Below, in pieces: positions 48,545 through 59,100 of a stretch of 64,000 nucleotides of DNA. Each line of letters starts with the position of its first letter. Positions within the stretch are counted from its first letter, which is position 1. The DNA is from Tanypteryx hageni (taxonomy: Eukaryota; Arthropoda; Insecta; Odonata; Petaluridae): positions 25,258,369-25,322,368 of the forward strand of contig CM054114.1 of the NCBI GenBank assembly GCA_028673005.1, written 5' to 3'. Under the pieces are notes generated by a model. It was not told the origin of the DNA. It saw nothing but the letters and a program-made list of their open reading frames with translations, and searched no databases. The translations under genes and the position numbers were made by a program.

Positions 48545-50861
48545 CTGCATCAATAATGACCTTGTAGTGACTAATACATGGTTCAAAAACCATAAACGAA
48601 GGTTATACACATGGAAAAGCCCAGGAGATAGAATGAGATGCTAAATAGATTACATCCTTGTAAAACAAAGATTCAGGAACAGCATAAAGAATGCCAAGGC
48701 ATTGCAAGGAGCAGACATTGATTCAGATCACAGCCTTCTAATACTTGACGTGAATACAAAGCTCAAACAAATAAGAAAAACGAGAAGAGAAAGACAGACC
48801 TGGGACCTAGAAAAACTGAAAGAAAGGCAGGATGTAGTCAGCATGAAGTTGGAAGATAACCTAAGAAAGTTGGAAAACAAACCGAAGACCGTCGATATAG
48901 AATGGAATGAAATTAAAACCAGTATCAAGGATACCTTGGATAAAGAGATTGGAAAACTAGAGAAGAAAATCAGAAACCCATGGATCACCAAGGAAATGCT
49001 GGAGAAAATGGATGAGAGACGAAAATGGAAAAACGTAAACAGTGAAGAAGGTAGAGCCAACTATAGGCGTATAAACAATGAGTTGAGAAGGGTAACAGAT
49101 AAAGCTAGAGAAAATTGGATAAAAGGAAAATGTGATGAAATAGAAAAAATGGAGAAGTTAGGACGGTACGATATGATGTACGCTAGTGCACTGGAATTAG
49201 AGGATAAGAAGTCTAATGGAATTTGTGGTAAAGGAATTATGAATACGGATGGGAAGATAGTCTCAGAAACAAAGGATGTAGCACAGGTATGGGAAGAATT
49301 CATTAAGGAATTATACAGCAAACAGGCAGGAGCGGCAAAAATAGAACTGGAAAATGAGGAAAACATTGAAGAAGACAACTTAGGACCAAGTATTATGGAG
49401 AGCGAAGTAGAAAAGGCGATAGTGGAACTAAAGAAGGGGAAAGTCATGGTCAGCGATGGAATACCGGCTGAGATACTTAAAGTCATAGGATCAGAAGGAC
49501 TAAAAGCGATCACGAAATTAATTAATAAGATTTACGACACGGGAGAGTGGCCTCAGGATTTCCTAGAAGTAACAATGATCCCTCTAAAGAAGAAGCCAAA
49601 GGCAATGCAGTGTAAAGATTACAGAACTATTAGCCTTCTGTCACACACATCGAAGATCATCACGAGGATTCTTAATAAAAGGCTGAAGAAAAAGGCAGAA
49701 GAAATAATAGGGGAAGATCAATTTGGTTTCAGAAAAGGACGAGGAACTAGAGATGCTATAGGAGTAGTTAGAATAATATCAGAAAGGGCAATAGAATACA
49801 GTCAAGATATCTGCGCATGTTTCGTAGACTGGCAGAAGGCCTTTGATAGAGTAAATTGGGTAAAGTTGATGAAGATATTAAAGGATATAGGTGTAGACTG
49901 GAAAGACAGGAGACTGATTAGGAATCTATATGAGAATCAAGTTGTAAAGGTCAGGTTTGATAATGTGGACACCTGCGGAATAAATATCGGTAGAGGAGTA
50001 AGACAAGGCTGCTGCCTATCGCCAACCCTATTCAATATATATGGAGAAAGTCTAATGCAAGAAACTTTAGAAGGCACAGGGGATTTCAAAATAGGAGGAA
50101 GGATTATAAGAACAGTAAAATACGCAGATGATCAAGTACTTCTAGCAAGAAAGGAAGAGGAGCTACAAAAAATGATAAATAGACTAGTGATAAAAGGTAG
50201 AAAATACGGTATGGAAATAAATACAGAAAAATCCAAGGTCATTCGAATATCGGGTAAAGAAGAGAATCTGAACATAACTATTGGGGGAAAGCCATTAGAA
50301 CAAGTTTCAGAATATAAATACCTTGGAAGTATCATAACACGAGAGGCAAAATGTACGGATGAGATCAAAACTAGAATAGGAAAAGCAAAAGCGGCTTTCA
50401 GGAGAAAGAAACAACTACTTACAGGGAATATAAGGGAAGATATCCGCAAGAAGTTGATAAAATGCTACGTATGGAGTATAGCATTGTATGGGGCAGAAAC
50501 ATGGACGCTAAGGAAAAATGACATCAAATACTTGGAAAGCTTTGAAATGTGGACTTGGAGGAGAATGCTGAAGATAAAATGGACAGATAGGATGAAAAAC
50601 GATGAAGTGCTACGAAGAATAGGAGAGAAGCGAATGATTATACAGACTATCAGAAAGAGGAAGGCTAACTGGGTTGGACATTACCTGAGGAGAGAGAGTA
50701 TGATTAAAGACGTGTTAGAAGGAAAACTAGATGGGAAAAGGGAAAGAGGTAGGAAAAGGTTTCAGCTGATAGACGATTTGAAAGGGAAAGAGAGTTATCA
50801 AGAAATAAAGAGGACAGCGGAAAATAGGAATATATGGAGAACCAGGTTTAACCAAGAATAA
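48543..50861 (+). CDS. RTE/BovB-like non-LTR retrotransposon: endonuclease end plus reverse transcriptase
   Basis: This encodes the enzyme that copies LINE RNA into DNA at a nicked target. The upstream 48543-48700 carries the end of an APE-type endonuclease (NTWFKNHKRRLYTWKSPGD, IDYILV) with one in-frame stop at 48642. The 719-codon open frame from 48702 starts within this domain and includes its SDH motif. RT landmarks follow: KDYRTISLLSHTSKI, QFGFRKGRGTRDAI, catalytic Asp in FVDWQKAFDRV (about residue 376), RQGCCLSPTLFN, and YADD (about residues 474-477). The C-terminal half has ALYGAETWTLRK and WVGHYLRR, as in RTE-type LINEs. The 5' end is truncated, but RT is uninterrupted and all acidic residues are present. 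Clade placement is from motif wording only. Confidence 0.9.
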
Positions 50862-50897
50862 TCACGGACCTGTCTACGGACAGACTACCTATGATGA

Positions 50898-50957
<60 letters not shown>
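50862..50957 (+). mobile_element. RTE-like element 3' end with ATGATGATGA tail and (TA)n
   Basis: A very short 3' UTR of about 40 bases ends in CTATGATGATGA. Short 3' UTRs and simple trinucleotide-like tails suit RTE elements. The following (TA)n (50900-50957) matches the tract at the left edge, so the target was a TA microsatellite. Confidence 0.75.
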
Positions 50958-50959
<2 letters not shown>

Positions 50960-51055
50960 TACTTTACCATTTTTTATATTGACGAAGGGTTAAATGTAAG
51001 AATGGGCCTTATGGTCTAAATTTCGCCCGAATAAAGACGATTATCTATCTATCTA
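50958..51055 (+). mobile_element. 3' end of the jockey/L2-like LINE (resumed after nested insertion)
   Basis: GGGTTAAATGTAAGAATGG, then ATTTCGCCCGAATAAAGACG with a polyadenylation-type AATAAA, then a (CTAT)n tail. The same end occurs inverted at 10515-10590. It belongs with 47251-48495. Confidence 0.8.
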
Positions 51056-51180
51056 CTCTCCCTCTCCTCCTACTCTGCCCTCCACCATACTCTCCCTCAT
51101 ACTACTCTGCCTTTCATCCTGCTTTCCATCCCATTCTACCCTTCCCCCATTCCCTCTCCTTGAAATCCTCTTTTCGCACA
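51056..51180. repeat. CT-rich minisatellite, right part
   Basis: CTACTCTCCCTCTCCTC-type units like those at 46986-47250 resume immediately after the LINE tail. They degenerate after about 51180. Confidence 0.8.
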
Positions 51181-51298
51181 GTCTCTCTCCACATCTCCTG
51201 CCTTTCATTCAATCTCTATACACACCTCCACTTACCCGCGAACGCCTTCTAATTCCTAATCATGCCTGGCAGTAATATTTGTGTTCCAGCGTTCGATC

Positions 51299-51301
<3 letters not shown>

Positions 51302-51387
<86 letters not shown>

Positions 51388-51765
51388 TGCTTACGGAAGA
51401 AGAAAGGTAAATTAGATAAATGGATGTCAACAAATTGTTGGGATAAGAAAGCTTAGTAAGCACTCACCAATAAGATGACTTCCAGCACAAAAAATACGGA
51501 ATCTTTTGGGGGTGATGCATTCGTTAGCACAGGAGAAAGACAACTGATGGCAGAAACTCTGGGTGGAGGAATGGAGGTGTAAGTGTAGTGTGAATGGGTT
51601 GGGGATTTGAAGACATGGAGGGAGTGGTAGAATGGTCGAAAAGGAGTGAAATTCTGGCGAAGGTTGAGGCCAGTGGGAGAGAAGGAATTTAGAAGGTGGA
51701 TATCATCAATCTCCCACTGACAGAGTTGGGGAACTCAAGCATTATCGTGGAAAGCGTTAATGGTT
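51302..51765 (-). pseudogene. Penelope-like element 3' fragment, copy C
   Basis: On the minus strand about 51760-51650 aligns at the nucleotide level with the GIY-YIG end of copy B (AACTCTGTCAGTGGGA versus AACTCCGTCAATGGGA; CAACCTTCGCCA versus AAACCTTCGTCA). The frame is broken. Downstream come a decayed hairpin (CCCCCAAAAGATTC), GTGAGTGCTTACT (splice-donor-like at 51459-51467), the tail ATCCCAACAATTTGTTGACA, TTCCGTAAGCATGCA and an 83-bp (TA)n. It resembles copy A at the tail and copy B in the coding end, linking the two. Confidence 0.7.
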
Positions 51766-51897
51766 CTTGTTTTTTGCGTTTTACGCATGTAACATTGACC
51801 CCCCCCTCCCCCCTCCAGCGGATCGTCAACTCTAGTAATTGCGCACTGGCCTCCCCCAAACAATTTGTTGTCACCACCTTTCCTTTTCCTCAAGATT

Positions 51898-51965
51898 ACA
51901 TATATGTGTGAGTGTGTATGTGTGTTTGTGCGTGTGGGTGTGTGGGTGGGTGGGTGTGGGTGTTA
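51898..51965. repeat. (GT)n/(GGGT)n microsatellite
   Basis: Interrupted GTGTGT and GGTGGGTGGG units on the plus strand. The surrounding 51766-52596 is otherwise unassigned. Confidence 0.85.
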
Positions 51966-52586
51966 TGCGCTTTAACGTTTTTGAGGCTAAAATCGAATGA
52001 GCGTCGATATTAGAATGTGTTTCGTTTTTTGCGCACCTGAACAGACGGTTATACATGTTACACTTTATTAGCGAACTGATCTAAAAGTCGAATCTTACAA
52101 GAAAGTCAATAAGGTTCGAGTTATCGAAATTTGTTGTAGTAGAAAAGTTGAACGATTGAAAATTCAAGCTTTCGATAATTGGAGATATCAAAAATTCCAA
52201 ACATCGATATTTCGGTTTATTGAATTCCCGACTCATAGAAATTAATTTTAATTTATATGAATACGAACGGCGAGCAGTATCTGCTTCAAACCACTAAAGT
52301 GCACTTAAATATTACTAAAAAGTTCAAAACCCTCTTTGATATTTAAAGCTAATTGTCCTTCCACAAGTGATTTAATTATCTTTCATGAAACATGCATAGT
52401 AATGCTATAGTTCAAAGGGTATTAAAGATCGCAGTGTGGTTCATTCCACAGAAGCAACAATTATTTTCATGTTCCACTGGATAGGCCGATGTTTGGTGAA
52501 TCTCTGTAATTGAGGATTGTAATTTGAACTGAAAATGAAGCCAATTGTACGAACAGCTGTAAATGTTTCACTATCTCCACATAGAT

Positions 52587-52596
<10 letters not shown>

Positions 52597-52667
<71 letters not shown>
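52597..52667. repeat. (TA)n microsatellite
   Basis: About 35 TA units preceded by TGTGTG. It directly abuts the possible LTR that follows. Confidence 0.95.
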
Positions 52668-52670
<3 letters not shown>

Positions 52671-53067
52671 AGCGATCCCGGAGGTATACGGGGTCGTGGG
52701 CAGTCGTGATTGGCGAAGGAGAAGAGAGGAAAAGGATAAGCAAGGGAGGAGAACCGAATGGGAAAGACAAGGAGGGGGAAAGGAAGTTAGAGGGTTTTGG
52801 GGTTTAGAAGACGGTAGATGGTGGCGGAGGCGGCGAGAGAGAGTACTTGGATCGAGCAGGCTGCTCGGATGAGGCCAAAGGAGCTGGTCACAACGGGATC
52901 ACGGTTCTACAAACTCCACAGGAAGCCATATATTTTTATTGTATATTTGTTTCTTTCATTTTGTGAATACATTTGTTGCTCAAAATAAATGAACATCACA
53001 TGTGGTTTTTCACTCCAAAATCGTGTAACCTACCCCCTGACGATCAGACAGAGACGTGCTTGTCACA
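52668..53067. mobile_element. Possible solo LTR (TG...CA)
   Basis: The 400-bp segment begins TGTAGCGATCCCGG and ends GTGCTTGTCACA. An AATAAA signal at about 52985 is placed as in an LTR R region. GC-rich U3-like sequence precedes an AT-rich part. No identical flanking target duplication was found, and no internal retroelement domain is nearby. A GA-rich unique segment is the alternative. Confidence 0.35.
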
Positions 53068-53082
53068 TTATTTATATATATA

Positions 53083-54330
53083 GGGTGTCCCAAAAAGATG
53101 TATACATATTGTCTTATAGAATATCTATTCACAGATTATTGTTTGAATGGAAATTATAGCGGCTCATAGTTGCATGACATGTAATTAAATGATAACTTCA
53201 GCCATAATGAAAAGCAACAATTCATTACCAATAATTCACAACATAATAAAAATGTAGGAGCATCATTTGATTTTCGAGCAAATAAAAGCAATTTTGAAGT
53301 GGTACTGGAAAATTGAGGATGTGTGTGAGGTTTAAAGAGAGTGGAGACATGATTTCAAGATTGAGCCACCAATACGAACCACAATTTCAGGAATTCATGA
53401 TAAATTCGAGACTTACGGTACCGTGCAAGGTGAGTGCAGGGAACGATCTGGGAGACGTCGAACTTCAACGAATGCAGAAAATTCTGCTATGGTGTTAGAG
53501 AAATTTGAACGATCACCAAAACAGTCTGCAAGACGTTGTGCTAATGAGACTGGAATCAGTAAAAAGAGTGTACACCAGATTCTCAAAACTGCAAAGTGGA
53601 AGTGTTATGTTCCAAGACTGTTAGAGAAATTGTCTGAAGGCGATCCTGAATGCAGATATGAGTTCTGTGAATGGTTTAAAATGAAAGTGACTGAGGATGC
53701 AAATTATGTTCACAAGATTGTTTGATCTGATGAAGCGACATTTCAACTCAATGGTACAGTTAACCGGCATAACTGTATATACTGGTCATCAGAAAATCTA
53801 CAAATTCATTAAGAAAATGCTGTGAATTTACCAGGTCTTACAGTTAGGTGTGGTGTGTTGTCCAGTCGTATTGTAGGGGCATAATTTGTCGAGTGGACTA
53901 TTACTTGTACAGGTACCTTAACCTGCTTAAAGTATCCATTATGCCCAAAATTCAGCAGCTCTATGAAGGAGAGGAATTTATTTTTCGACAAGATGGAGCA
54001 CTTCCACATTACCACCGTGATGTTAGGTTCTTTCTTAATAACAATTTCTTAGAGCTGTGGTTAGGCCCGAGAGGAAGTGTTGAGTACCCACCACGTTCAA
54101 CTGATTTAACTCAACTCGACTTTTACTTGTGGGGTTACCTGAAGGATCAAGTGTATTCAATGAAACCAGCAACGCTTCAGGAACTCAAGCGAAAAATTGA
54201 AGTCATGTGCAGCCATCCCAGCGGATATCTTGGTGTACGTTTTTCAGTCGGTAGTTACCCGTTGCCAACAATACATTGTAGCTAATTGAGGACATTTTGA
54301 TCATCTGCGATAATTAAAATTTTATAAAAG
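53083..54330 (+). pseudogene. Tc1/mariner-superfamily transposase (DD41D-type), decayed copy
   Basis: The left end TAGGGTGTCCCAAAAAG resembles the terminal repeat of the related element at 54773-56114. One frame reads WYWKIEDVCEV, a stop, then HDKFETYGTV, RSGRRRTSTNAEN and an HTH region CANETGISKKSVHQIL. After a stop it gives SDEATFQLNG (first catalytic Asp). Following a frameshift near 53880 it reads FIFRQDGALPHYHRDV (second Asp) and PPRSTDLTQLDFYLWGYLK (third Asp). I count 41 residues between the second and third Asp. Several stops make it inactive. No clear right terminal repeat was seen; a (GT)n run lies at 54337-54352. Confidence 0.85.
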
Positions 54331-54772
54331 TTTAATGTGTGTGTGTGTGTGAAAATTCTAGAAAATTTGAAACGGAGATTGCTTTTGTTTAAATTTTCAA
54401 TTCAAATTCCGGCAACAGTTAGTTTTTCCTTTATTTTGTTAAGTGAGATTTTACGAAGATTATAATTTTTTGGCAAGATATAGCTTTGAAAACATTCTTT
54501 AGCTTAGTTGTTTAGAACTGAGAAAGAAAGAAGAACGCAGCCGAGCTCGTGGTGGACAAATAATGCTTTTATATCAACGGCATTTTCTCAACAAAAACAC
54601 TCGTGCGATTTAGTAAATTGTCCCATCGATTTTCATGTCTTTAACTTTACTGGAGAGATGGGACATCATTGGTTTTAATTTATAACCTCCTTGTACTTTC
54701 CGTATCCTTCTTTCCACTCAAATTGGCTCAAATGAAATGACTATCGTAGTTTCCACAGTCGACGCCGTAATA

Positions 54773-56114
54773 CGTGTCTCAAAAGTATGTATACACAATT
54801 TAAAAATTTATATTTTGTGAACAAAATATACAATTTGCACAAATTTTCTTTTATTTTAAAGCTTAAATGCATATTAATGTTTGCAATGAACAAACCTCAA
54901 GTAAGATGTTCTAAATGTCCACCACCAGCACTCATACATAGGCGACATCCCTCTTTAACAGAATTACATACTACAGTGCACAAGTCAGTAGAAATTCTGG
55001 GTGCTTCTTGCTGTACTGCCATCCACAGATCCTCCAATGTTTGTGGTTTCTGACCGTAAACTTTATGTTTCAAGTATCCCCATGCAAAAAAATCCAAAGG
55101 AGTGAGGTCTGGAGACCTTGGAGGGTATTCAAGAGCACTCCTTCTGCGACCTATCCATTGCTCAGGAAATTTATTGTTCAGGTACTCCTGCACAGTTGTA
55201 TGAAAATGTGGGGGTGCACCATCCTGTTGAAAATACACCAATCCATCCGGAAACATGTTTCTGATATTAGGTAATGCATAATTTTTTAACATATCAAGGT
55301 AACTTTCTCCATTAAAAGTGCCATTGAATCTGCAAGGTCCGATTATTCCACGAGAGGAGAGTCCCATCCACACAGTAAAACCTGGTAGATGTGACATCTT
55401 TCACCAATGTGAAGTGTGTGTGTGTGTGTGTGAAGTGTGCCCAGTAAACACAGTTATGATGATTAACATGGCCATTCAGCTTGAAAATGGCTTCGTCTGA
55501 CCATAGAATTGAATCATTAAAAGCATCGATTCCACTATTTTTTAGAATGTAACACTCACAAAATTGTGTTCGTCGATCTGGATCATCTTCTTGGATTTAA
55601 TGCAGCAATTGAGGTTTAAATGCCTTCAATTTTATGTCCTATAGGATTCTAAAAACACTTGTGTGGCTCAATTGTAGCTCACGTGAACATTGTTTTGTAG
55701 ACTTTCTTGGGGAGTGGGTAATTGCATCTCTGACAGCTTCAACATTTTCGCTACTTCTTGACGTTCTTTTCCGCCCACAGCAAGTCTTGTTGATATTGTT
55801 TACAGTTCCATGTTCCTCAAATTTATCTCGCAGACGGGTAATTGTTAGATGAGTTGGTGCTTTTGTTCTATATTTTCTTTCCCATGCACGCTGACGGTCT
55901 GTGACGTTTTGAAATTTCCAATACAATTTTAGAATTAACTTTCTCTCATTGAAACTCATCTGCATGTTCTTCATCGTTTCCATGGATATTTGTAAACAAT
56001 CAAACGTTAAAATAATTAATTTATCTTGCTTTATAATAAAAGAAAAATTGTGCAAATTGTATATTTGGTTCACGAAATACAAATTTTTAAATTGTGAATA
56101 TTTGAAACACCCTG
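54773..56114 (-). mobile_element. Tc1/mariner-superfamily transposon with both ends (DD41D-type)
   Basis: Terminal inverted repeats of about 80 bases are visible: the left end CGTGTCTCAAAAGTATG...CACAATTTAAAAATTTAT pairs with the right end read inward, CAGGGTGTTTCAAATATTC...CACAATTTAAAAATTTGT. TA flanks both sides (54771-54772 and 56115-56116). The minus-strand transposase starts about 55959 with MSFNERKLILKLYW, has the HTH part KSTKQCSRELQLSHTSVFRI, then WSDEAIFKLNGHVN, FQQDGAPPHF and PPRSPDLTPLDFFAWGYLKHKVY. I count 42 residues between the second and third Asp here. Stops after the HTH and a (GT)n expansion at 55415-55432 break the frame. The last 166 codons are open. Confidence 0.9.
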
Positions 56115-56116
56115 TA

Positions 56117-59100
56117 TATCTGGAGCGTGAATGAACAATAGAGTTACGAGTGGAGAACAAAATAACAACGACGAACCTCCATATATCCACCAATTGTTTT
56201 TGATGATATTATCCTCATGAAAAGAGGGAAGTTAATACGGTAGTATATACCGTTTGAAATCATGGCGCACCCAAATATAACGGCTAAAAGTGTAAAAATT
56301 TCCGAGATTTCTTTTAAAGCGCTTTAAGGTAATCGCCATCATTACTGTCAGGTCATGTGGTTCGAATTTTTTCCGACAGTGTTCTCCCGACTATTGCGTT
56401 TGAACTCATTTTAATGACAATGCCGCGAATACGAGCGCGCTCAACGCCGCTAATTGCTTAAACAAACTCGCTGTTCAACATTGCACGTTAGCGTTCAGCG
56501 AGCATAAATCCCTCCCTCACGCCCTTTTTGCGAACCAAGGCAAACGCGCTACAGAAATAATTCATTTGCATTACATATATATATATTTGAAAGCGGTTTT
56601 CAAGATGCGTTTAAAGTCACATTAAGGATGCTACGCTGTTTGTTGAGCGCATGCCGTAATTTTTTGCCGAATAATTAGGATACAATTGAAAATTAAGCAT
56701 CTTTCCTGCGGAAATGATGTCATATATATTGTAAAATAAAACGTTTTCTTGAAGAACGCATCTTAATGTTCGTTAGAAATTTATAATATTATAAATTCGT
56801 CGGAGAAAATGTTTTCGTTAAAAAATATGGAAAATTGAGAAAAATATGAGATTAAAACAGAGCTACTCTCTTAAAGTAAATGAAGTCAGTGGCCTGATGA
56901 AATTTTAATCACTATATTTCCAAATTTTTGCTAGCTTCAAATTCAAACAAATTACCTATAATTCAAAAGGATGTGTTTTTTGTTTTATGATGGCAGAGAT
57001 AGGACGTCTCTATTATTTTTAATACGTTTTCTTTACTCTGTCTTTCCGTCCGTTTGTGGACAATCAACTTTTTTGTTTTACGAGAGACATTTGTAAAATT
57101 CATTTTGAATTAGATACCTCTTATTGATCTATGAATTTCTCATCATTTGGGGTTTCCAAGTGCTTAAATAGATTTTCTGATAGGTGGTTTCAAAATCGAG
57201 AAATTCAAAATTTTGAAATGGTTTGTAGCCAAACCACTGAAGCTACATGGGTGAAATTTTCAAGAATTGGAATAAGGGTCTACATTATAACCGTGCGGTT
57301 TGCTCCCTCCTGAAAGTGGGAGGCAAACCTGAACCCAGAAATATTTGAAGGAAACGTGTTCCCACCTCTTAATTTAGCCAGGGTATCTTACTTGCTTCAA
57401 AATAAGTTGACGGAAAAATAACTATTTGGCTTATTTTTTCATAATTTTTACATTTTCCATCATACACAACGTCCGAGAGAGTTTCTATTCAGTAACATGT
57501 GTAGCCAAATGTCCCTATCTGAATAAGTTACAATCACTTTAGAGATTCGTTAAAGGCGAAAACAAGAGATCTAAGATAAAAGCAAGTAAGTGTATACCAT
57601 TGAAGATACCGCTTCCATTTTGCATTAAGGTTAAGCTAAAGTCTTCTGTCAAAATGAGAATTGAATATGTTTATTTTTTGATTGAGTATAAATCCTTACT
57701 CGAATTTATTTTATTGTGAAGAGCTTTTTCTAACTTTTGTTAAAATATAGTATTTTTTGATGTGTTATAATTGTTTCTACAACCAAGTCGCTGCTGCAAA
57801 TAGGCGTATGCTCGGTGGAAATACATTAGTCAAAGCATCTGCAAGAAAACAAACGGTGCTACATTATTAACAGAAAGAAAAATTCTAATATTTACAAGCC
57901 AATCCCATCGCGTGAGATGAAATCGAATGAATAAAATGGAGCAATTCATTTGTAATAATTAATTTCCATATTTGTCAAAAAATATCCGAAAATTCCACTG
58001 GAACGTTCATTGAATGCACATAAAATATTGCCAGAGGATAGCTTATAACATTTTTTATGCACATCAAGCGGTAGTTTCCACGCTTTTGAAATTACAGACA
58101 GCGCTTCTTTGAAGAGCGTCTCCCTAGAGAAATGTTTCCAGTTCCATCACGCTAGCGTCGAGATACTTACATGAGATTGAGGGAGGAAAATTAAATTGCC
58201 AATCGAGCAGTTAGTAACGTCTGCTCCTCGACTTTATCAACTCTTAAAGTAATCTCCGATTCTTTAAGAGCGCTGAATGCAAAAAGCACAGAGCGGGGCG
58301 CAGGCATTAACCTTGCGGGACCTAACAAGGGAATCCGAAGGTTAAAAGGAATTAAATTTTTAATTCGGCATTTAGTCACGGCCGAATCTCGAAACTTTTG
58401 AGCTTACGACGATGCAAAAAATAAACAAACATTTTAATCTAATGTTTTATTTTTTGGTCGATCTCATTAAGGCACAAGCATGCGAGGGTGAACTGGGTCA
58501 ACGGCCCCTCTCCACTGCGGCACCCTCAAACCTCGCAATGGTGAGGTTTTCCGTGAGGTAATGGGCGGATCTTGCGGCGGTGTATGCTCGCCTTTACAGG
58601 GGGAGGGAGCTCTCTATGTAGTAATAATCCCTCGAGACGCGCTAAAGAGATAGTCTCCGCGTTACGCCGAGATAGGTTGGTTTAGATGCTTGACGCATCT
58701 TAACCTCGAAACCACGTTTCTCTTCACCAATAAAATGGCCCGGTCCAAATTTACAAAATCCAGCGTTGTTAAGGGCCTTGACGACTCGCGTCCGGAGTCG
58801 AACCTCTTCAAACAACTGCGATAAAAGACATCTCTGGAAATTATTAGTTAAGCGACCTGAATTTTGGGAACCGAATGTGGTTTGTATTTTGAATTGAAAA
58901 TGATAAGCAAGGGATGTATATTCCATCTACAGTAAATATCTGTGCATTGGTCGAACGTTTTCCTTCAAAATATGCTGGCATAAGAAACAGGTTTGTCCTA
59001 TGCGTCCAATTAAAAAATTAATAGAATAAATAAACTCAATGCTTAAGTTCAAGAACCCGACTTAAAGGTCACGTAAACAAATATTAGGCATTACAAAATC

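Noticed and set aside
55008..55274. Plus-strand frames across 54.8-55.9 kb
   Set aside because: They are antisense shadows of the minus-strand transposase.
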